From contig ML991800.1 of assembly GCA_010094025.1 (NCBI GenBank), forward strand, positions 186,001 through 250,000: DNA of 64,000 bases. The letters are read 5' to 3'. Source of the stretch: Viridothelium virens. Its lineage: Eukaryota; Ascomycota; Dothideomycetes; Trypetheliales; Trypetheliaceae. A program made the translations under genes and the position numbers. Position 1 is the stretch's first letter, and each line of letters starts with the position of its first letter. Under the pieces are notes generated by a model. It did not search any database and was not told the DNA's origin. It saw only the letters and a list, made by a program, of their open reading frames with translations. Shown piece after piece: positions 57,652 through 64,000 of this stretch.

Positions 57652-59409
57652 TTAAACGTATTTACACTGCCAATTATCGGGGTTGGAGGCATTGCCACCT
57701 GTGTATGTATTCCTTCGCGGATATCTGCTTATGTCAGCAGGCTGGTTTTATCCGACTCACGCATCCAACATACCTGCAGTGGTTTCGCTGAAACGAGATC
57801 CCCATCGTCGGATCGTCATTGACGAACTTTGTCCCTGTCATCGTCTCGGGCGCCTCGTCCTTCTCTACCCAGTCTACGATCGCAGCTAGCGCGTTGCTAC
57901 TTGGCTCATAGGGGACGCCCACTGCAGGAGAGCCGCCCAACTGGCCAAAGGCCCAGGCTCCAGGACCCCCCTCGCAATGGCCCATTCCTGAGATGCGGAA
58001 GAATCTATAGAATTCATCAAGCTGGGTAGAAGAAGCATCTCTACCACTCGCAAGATGATTGTAGAGGCGCGGGGAATTATATGACGTGATCTGTTGGTCC
58101 TGACCACCATGGAAAGTCAGGATTTTGCCCCCTCTACTCGAAAATGGCTCAAGAGTGGTAGGCCATGTTCGGATATTGGAAGGATTGATCTCATCCGCCA
58201 GCATCGCATCCGCGAGATCGAAGGTCGCTTGATCCCAATCAGATTGGTTAAGGAGAACGTATCTGTACCAGTCCTGCGACAGCGGCCAGGGCATGCCGCT
58301 GTACAGCCCGCTGGCAGCCAACAGCTCGTTACCGGGCTGCATCGCCGGAAAGATGAGTTTACCATCCGATCCATAGAATGGGCTATAAATATTGTTGACA
58401 ATGTCGACTTGGGCAGGACTCAAACAATTCGCAGTTGTTCCATTGGAGCAAAGCAGAGCCTCTGGCCGAAAGTGACACAGGCTTGAGTCTTCGATGATCC
58501 CGTCCTGGACTCCATCCAACGTGTCGCATTGGCGCAGTACCTCGGTATGGATCGTTGACCACAAGGAAGCGTTGATGAAGTTAGCGGAGGTGCTCTTGCC
58601 AGTGATGGGATAGAAACTTGCACGCCAGGCGTACAGATGGTTGAAGTCTACTGCAGGACTACCTGCAATAATACCATCGAAATCGCTGGGGAAACGATCA
58701 GCGGCTCCGATGCCTTGGCGGCCACCAAGAGAGCAGCCAATGTAGTACGACTTTTGATAGGTATTTCCATAGAACTTGGATGCCAAGCTCTTAGTTTGCG
58801 ATATCGAGGTATGGAGTCTTACAGCAAATCAGCATCTGTCATCGAGTCCTCACAAACAGGAATCAACATACGATCGCCAAGCGTAGTCGATGATAACGTC
58901 GGGATTGTTCAAAAAATCATGGCCTCCTGTGCCATTGTGTCCATTATTGGCGGCAACGGTAGCAAAACCATGCTGTGTGCCATAGGCAAGGTTCTCATAC
59001 TCGATACCTTTTGCCAAAATGTGAGCGATAAGATGTTGTTGCTTCAATTACCAAGCATGGGAAGCGCCATACATCCATCTATGCCTCCATTACCAGAAGC
59101 AAGCACTCGTCGGCCTTGCCAGGTCTCCGGCAACCAAAGCTCCATCGTAATACTAGACCGGTTTGAAGTAGGAACATGGAGAGCAATTCGGCACAAGTCT
59201 ACCGAGACAGCTTGACTGGGTCTACCGCACGAGGCGTCATTATCTGGAAAGAGGATGTTCGTTCCAGCGGTGACGTATTCGCGGACGGTCAGTGTCGCAT
59301 TGAAGATGCTGTTCTGTGGGTTGAATGCAAGGCATTGTGACGAGAACGAGCTTCTAACACATGAAGCATACGACAGGACAGCCACAACGTAGGTAAGCGG
59401 GAGCCTCAT
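57652..59409 (-). CDS. Secreted tannase / feruloyl esterase family protein
   Basis: Four exons: 59409-59052, 59007-58872, 58787-57774, 57712-57652. They total 1569 bp, or 522 aa, the normal family length. A signal peptide covers MRLPLTYVVAVLSYASCVRS. The nucleophile elbow is YYIGCSLGGRQG (Ser184), with the adjacent Cys that pairs with the Cys beside the catalytic His in GMGHCEGGPGAW; HGGQDQQIT carries the acid. Also seen are LASGNGGIDGCM, TVAANNGHNGTGGHDF and PSDFDGIIAGSPA, all family signatures. It hydrolyses gallate or hydroxycinnamate esters outside the cell; which of the two cannot be told. The last intron needs the acceptor at 57713 so that the tail reads NTYTGGNASNPDNWQCKYV. It is divergent from the GH30 gene. 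Confidence 0.92.
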
Positions 59410-60654
59410 TGCTACTACAGTAGCACGTCAGTCAAAGGAAAAAGAAAGGAAAAGATACTGGACATGAGAAAAAGAATGGCGCATTTACTCTACGCAAGAA
59501 GGAATATACCCCGCGAAAACCCCTGTCGATACTTTTGCGCATGTTTAGCGCTGGCGGAAGTACTCCGTACTGGCGAACAAACGGTACTTTTTTCTATACC
59601 CCGACAGAAGCTAAGGAAATGGTGAAGATCGCACTAATCAAATGCTACCAAGCAGGTAATAGCTGGGCAATTGCATGCCGAGATTCCTATTTTAGTAATA
59701 GCAGGTAAAAAGTATGTACTACATCCGTGCTAAAGACTTCTTGGCAAAGCTTGACTCACGTTTAAATACTGTTTTTGGTTGAATCTACGGTTTTTCCAAG
59801 AATTTCCAGATCCGCCATTCGTTTACGACTCCACCTAAATCACATTAGCACTCAACTTTCGACAAATTTGATGGTATGATCGCACAGGAGCATGTCGTTA
59901 GGCAACGGTTGATTCAACGTACCCGTATCAATTCTTTTAGCTGCGCAGCACGGGTTTCCTTTCACGATAGAAAGAGATCGTGCGAGAATCTACCATAGTC
60001 TCTCAGAAATTACATATCAAGATTGTGCGACCCAGGCAGGCCCACTAACATCTTGAGCTACATTAGCGAAACGTCCACCAGACCCGGGATTCAAGGGATT
60101 TGGAGATAGATGAAGATGACGCTGGTAATCTCTAGTTTCTACGGAACGGAATAAGCTGCAAATCTCGAGCATAGCTTGGAACGCGAGATCCCTCTTCTCA
60201 GCCCATAGACTATACTTTACCTTGAGAGAGAAAAATAACAGGATTTCAATAAGCACTACTCCGAAATTTGCTCACAGAATGCTTGAGGAAATGCTCGCTT
60301 TCGACGAATGACGACGCTCCGCGACCGACCGACCGAACGAATCCAACAAAACGGTTGAACGAATGAGGGGAATATTTACCCGCCATATTAGCCGGCAACC
60401 TTACGCGAATACGTCAATGCCATCATCCGATGCTCCTTCCGACTGAATTATTATTGAGAGACATAGAAAGCAGTCGATCCGGTAGAACGTCAGTTAAAAT
60501 GGAACGAAAATGAGATCATGCCGTATCACCTCTCAGAGAGGGGTCAGGGCAAGATTTGGGTATAATATGGGCTGCTATTCGCCCTCAAGGATTAAATGGG
60601 CTTGTGTGTATCGGGACTGATGTGATCTTGATCTTTCAAGGCATTTCCCACAAA
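59410..60654. promoter_or_regulatory. Divergent promoter region of the tannase-like and GH30 genes
   Basis: 1.2 kb between divergent starts without a coding exon. TATAATA at 60561-60567 lies 94 bp before the GH30 ATG and is a TATA-box candidate. Joint induction by plant polymer breakdown products is only an inference. Confidence 0.45.
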
Positions 60655-62237
60655 ATGAAGGCTATGCTATGGATCCTGACTTTGGTGGAGGCTGCAGTGG
60701 CCGGTGGTTCCCCGGCGGATTCTAATTATACTCAAGGCATTAATACCACTGTATCCGTCGTCGTCAATGGCTTTGTCAAGTATCAACAGATGATAGGAGG
60801 CGGCTGTTCTGGGGCTTTCGGTGTTGCATGCGATCAATTCGGACGTTATGGTCTCTCTCCCGCGAACCAAGACATTGTCACGGAAACCCTCTTCTCCGAG
60901 AACATTGGCGGGCTATCCGTGCTTCGCAACGACATCGGGTCAAATGGTAGCTCCACAGATGGAAGCATTTTCAGCATCTTAGGTACATGTCCTTCAACTC
61001 CGGATGGGCCGTTTGACTACACGTGGGATGGCAATGACACATGCCAAGTTCAACTGTCAAAGACAGCCCTCAAATACAATCCAGACCTCTTCATCTATGC
61101 AGATGCTTGGTCGGCACCAGGCTGCATGAAGAATGTGGGAACTGACGATGACGGCGGCCTAATATGTGGTGTGCGCGGCAGCTATGGAAACGATAATGAA
61201 GGGAGTCAAAGCGAATCTAGTGCTTCTAGCCAGTGCAACAATACCGACTGGCGACAGGCCTACGCTGATTATCTGGTTCAGTATGTGAAATATTATCAGC
61301 AGGAGGGAGTCAATATTTCTATGCTAGGAGCCTACAACGAACCCGACTTTGTGAGCTGAGCCGAAAGGGTAGAAGAGTATCAAACTAATCAGATTTCAGA
61401 ATCCCGTAACGTACGCAAGCATGGAGTCGGATGGCTACCAGGCGAAAGACTTTCTAGAAGTCCTGTACCCGACCGCAAAAGCCGCTTTTCCAGACATCAA
61501 GGTCAGCTGCTGTGATGCTACCGGAGCGAGACAGGAGAGAAATATTCTGTACGAGCTTTCTCAGGCTGGCGGCGAAAACTTATTCGACGTTGCGGCAAGT
61601 GAAAAGCTCAGGGTTGCCTTAAGAAATAAAGCTGACGAGGATCCAGACATGGCACAATTATCAATCCAATCCTGAGCGCCCTTTCAATACCGCGGGGCAG
61701 CCAAATATCATGACGGAATGGGCAGACGGGACTGGAAGCTGGAACGCCTACTGGGACGTTACTGGACAACTGGCCGAAGGCTTCCAGTGGGCCCTTTACA
61801 TGCACAACGCCTTTGTCAACTCAGACACCAGCGGCTACACACATTGGTGGTGCTCACAACAGACAACTGGCGACAACGCGCTCGTTCGCCTTCAGAATGA
61901 CGAATATTTCGTGGCTGCTCGTCTGTGGGCGTTCGCAGGATATTTCCGCTTCGCAAGACCAGGATCGATTCGAGTAGACGCCCAGAGCAGTGTCGAGAAT
62001 GTCTACGTCTCAGCCTTTGTGAATACCAATGGCAGCGTGGCCATGCCCGTAGTCAATGCGGCGCATTTTGCGTACGACATGACGGTAAACCTCTCCGGGA
62101 CTAACGCAACGACGGCGAAGGCATATCTGACAGACAACGAACATAATGTGACCATGGTGGAGACGTATCCGGTCAGAGGTGGTAGCTTTAGTGCCAATGT
62201 GGAGCCCCGGGCAATGAAGACATTCTTCCTGCAGTGA
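60655..62237 (+). CDS. Secreted glycoside hydrolase family 30, endo-beta-1,6-galactanase-like
   Basis: Three exons, 60655-61350, 61400-61594 and 61647-62237, total 1482 bp, or 493 aa. The signal peptide is MKAMLWILTLVEAAVAG; an in-frame upstream Met at 60556 would bury it, so 60655 was chosen. The (beta/alpha)8 barrel includes GGGCSGAFGVACDQFG, LRNDIGSNGSS and ADAWSAPGCMKNVG. The acid/base Glu lies in LGAYNEPDFNPVTY across intron 1, and the nucleophile Glu in NIMTEWADGTG. A small C-terminal beta domain follows (VNLSGTNATTAKAYLTDN). The pattern is closest to fungal GH30_5 endo-beta-1,6-galactanases acting on arabinogalactan side chains; beta-1,6-glucanase activity is the main alternative. The second intron (61595-61646) is GC-AG with donor GCAAGT. 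Confidence 0.9.
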
Positions 62238-63856
62238 GAACGGATCTTCGGTCTTGTTGAAGATGTATCTCGATCGCTCTTACTGCTGAAATCAGCGTGA
62301 TTCACTAGTACAACTAGAATCCTGCTGGTTGCCATAGAAACCATCGCGTATAGAGTAAACAATACCACGTACCTGACCACCTCTTCGGCAGCTCGTAAGC
62401 ATATCGAGGCACCCATTCAATGACGCAAGAGGTGACGTGTGGCGCGCGGAGAGTTGTGGCCCTTTTTATGTCATTCGGCTGAAATTCCTCCTTAATAGGA
62501 CGCCCGAAGCTTGATGATGTAGGAAATGGCAGTCAGGTCTGGAGGCCCACATCCAAGATATCGGCCCCTGCTGATATCCTCAAGCCTCAGTATTTACATT
62601 TCCAAACCCTCAAACTCCGCATCTCCGCTTGCCCATTGAAGCCAGTATGTATCTGTGTAAACTTTGCAGAGGAGCATGTTTTGCGCTGGTCGCCTTTACT
62701 GTACTTCCCTTAAGCAGCCGAAATGCCATATCCTCAACGACGTTCAGTGTTCATATCAGGTATGAAGTGCTACTACTTTCTTAAACAATTTCGTATGGAG
62801 TAGGACATACATTTGCTGTGGCTTATTGGTAAAGCGAAAATTGGTCGGGCCGATGCCATCCATGCTATTTGTACCTTAAATTTCCATTAGAAGACTGAAA
62901 TGCACGCACTTTGACTATCTAATCTTTCACTCTGAAAGCTGACGACTGTATGGGACACTACCAAGAATGCCAAGTCTGTCGATTGATGGTGTTTTGTTTG
63001 GTCTGAGGCCTTGCTAATGACTGACGGGGCTATTGGGGCCTAGGTCATCCTGGAGAAATCTGGGGAGCCGAGGCAAGGCACAGACTGCATTTTGCCGCAG
63101 AAAATAAATTGCGACCTCCACACCTAGAGTACACCTAACTGCTGCTTTGCTCTGCCTCATGCCAAGCCTGCAGCAGACTCCAACCTATCACCTTACCTGC
63201 CTAGAATCGCACCATTTTTGACAGGTGGCATCAGTCCACCGCGACAAGTGAATACGGTCTCTGCAGGATCGATAAATCCAACTACACTTGTTAATGGTTC
63301 CCTTGCTCTGCGTTGCTGGCTCCCGTAAACCACTTTTCGGCCGGCTTTAGCCGATCGAGTCTGATTTCTTAAGACATCGAATATCTCGCAAGGGTTTAGT
63401 TTGCACTCACTTGAGGATGGATCTAACATGGAGTCTTGATCGGCATGAACCGTCCCGGGTCTTTTCAGGGTCTGAAGCCTGAATGGAGCGCTCCACAGAC
63501 CCTTCCTTCAGCCTTTCTTTCCCTGCGTCTTTTAGCCTGGTTTCGACATCTCGTGCCTGAGGCTATGGACTCAGATCGCCAGCCTAAACTGCGTGCATAG
63601 TGCTAAAGCGTCATGTGCTCCAACACAATCTCGGTCTGTTAAAATGGCTCATCCTTTTTGCAGCGTCATTCTCCGCACTGTTTCCTTGGCTCTACAATGC
63701 ATATAAAATGGCAGGTCTTCATCTGTCATTGGCTACGGCTCTGTCTTGCCGATCTGGAAGTGGAGATCGCTATGGTTCATAAGAAGGACCTGTTTCCCGT
63801 TTCTTAACCTTGCTGAATTGCCAAGTCTATAGCGTCTGTACTTACAAGAAGGCACA
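62238..63856. other. Intergenic, 1.6 kb, with a promoter for the GH3 gene
   Basis: No supportable gene was found. TATAAAA at 63702-63708, about 150 bp upstream of the GH3 ATG, is a TATA-box candidate. Confidence 0.5.
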
Positions 63857-64000
63857 ATGTGGACCACTATCTTTTTGGCTTTCGCAGGCACGGTGACGTT
63901 GAGTGCTGCTCAATCATCCACCGCTTCTGGTACGGCACTCGCCGGCACTGGCGCCTGGGCTTCCGCTTATACAAAAGCCAACGCTGCTCTCGCGAAACTA
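63857..64000 (+). CDS. N-terminus of a secreted GH3 beta-glucosidase (cut by the window end)
   Basis: The first 48 codons are present, with the frame open to the window edge. A signal peptide (MWTTIFLAFAGTVTLSAAQ) is followed by SGTALAGTGAWASAYTKANA and ALAKL. This is the start of fungal GH3 beta-glucosidases, where W..AY.KA...L.KL leads into EKVNLVTG-type sequence. The catalytic parts lie outside the window, so the family call rests on this short match only. Confidence 0.65.
   Translation, partial: MWTTIFLAFAGTVTLSAAQSSTASGTALAGTGAWASAYTKANAALAKL

Overview
The window looks like nuclear DNA of a filamentous ascomycete (Pezizomycotina). Coding regions are interrupted by many short introns (about 44-100 bp, GT...AG, with CTAAC/CTGAC-like branch sites). 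The gene set is typical of that group: a highly reducing polyketide synthase, a DHA1-type MFS transporter, secreted CAZymes, a tyrosinase and fungal SWI/SNF subunit Ssr4. Exon coordinates below were built by hand from splice signals. Each multi-exon model was accepted only when its exon lengths summed to a multiple of three and the joined protein read as one family.

Layout. 1-9.5 kb: a flavin-dependent oxidoreductase, a large secreted repeat-bearing protein, and long stretches with no recognisable gene. 9.5-20.5 kb: a cluster-like run of redox genes, namely a cupin, a flavin monooxygenase fused to an acetoacetate-decarboxylase-like domain, a PCMH-type FAD oxidase, an MFS transporter and a tyrosinase. 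The tyrosinase is bracketed by two copies of a 181-bp palindromic MITE. 21.5-36.4 kb: a housekeeping block with Ssr4, an RRM protein, 6-phosphogluconate dehydrogenase, an LSM12-like protein, a NIPA-type Mg2+ transporter, and an alpha/beta-hydrolase-ankyrin protein resembling fungal NLR end modules.

38.4-50.2 kb: a compact polyketide locus. A dienelactone-hydrolase-like gene and an FSH1/LovG-like serine hydrolase lie divergent to a complete KS-AT-DH-MT-ER-KR-ACP synthase that has no thioesterase domain. 50.8-55.1 kb: an 18-exon mitochondrial NAD(P) transhydrogenase with a 4-nt microexon and a GC-AG intron. 56.0-56.8 kb: a decayed NmrA-like gene. 57.6-64 kb: secreted polysaccharide-related enzymes (tannase/feruloyl esterase, GH30 galactanase-like enzyme, and the 5' end of a GH3 beta-glucosidase).

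How parts may work together (inference). The FSH1-type hydrolase is placed to release the polyketide from the synthase ACP, as LovG does in lovastatin biosynthesis. The 9.5-20 kb run could oxidise and export or detoxify a small aromatic or polyketide-like compound, although no backbone synthase lies next to it. The three CAZymes at the right end fit joint attack on arabinogalactan or phenolic-ester-linked plant wall polymers. No CRISPR array, rRNA, tRNA or virus-like element was recognised.
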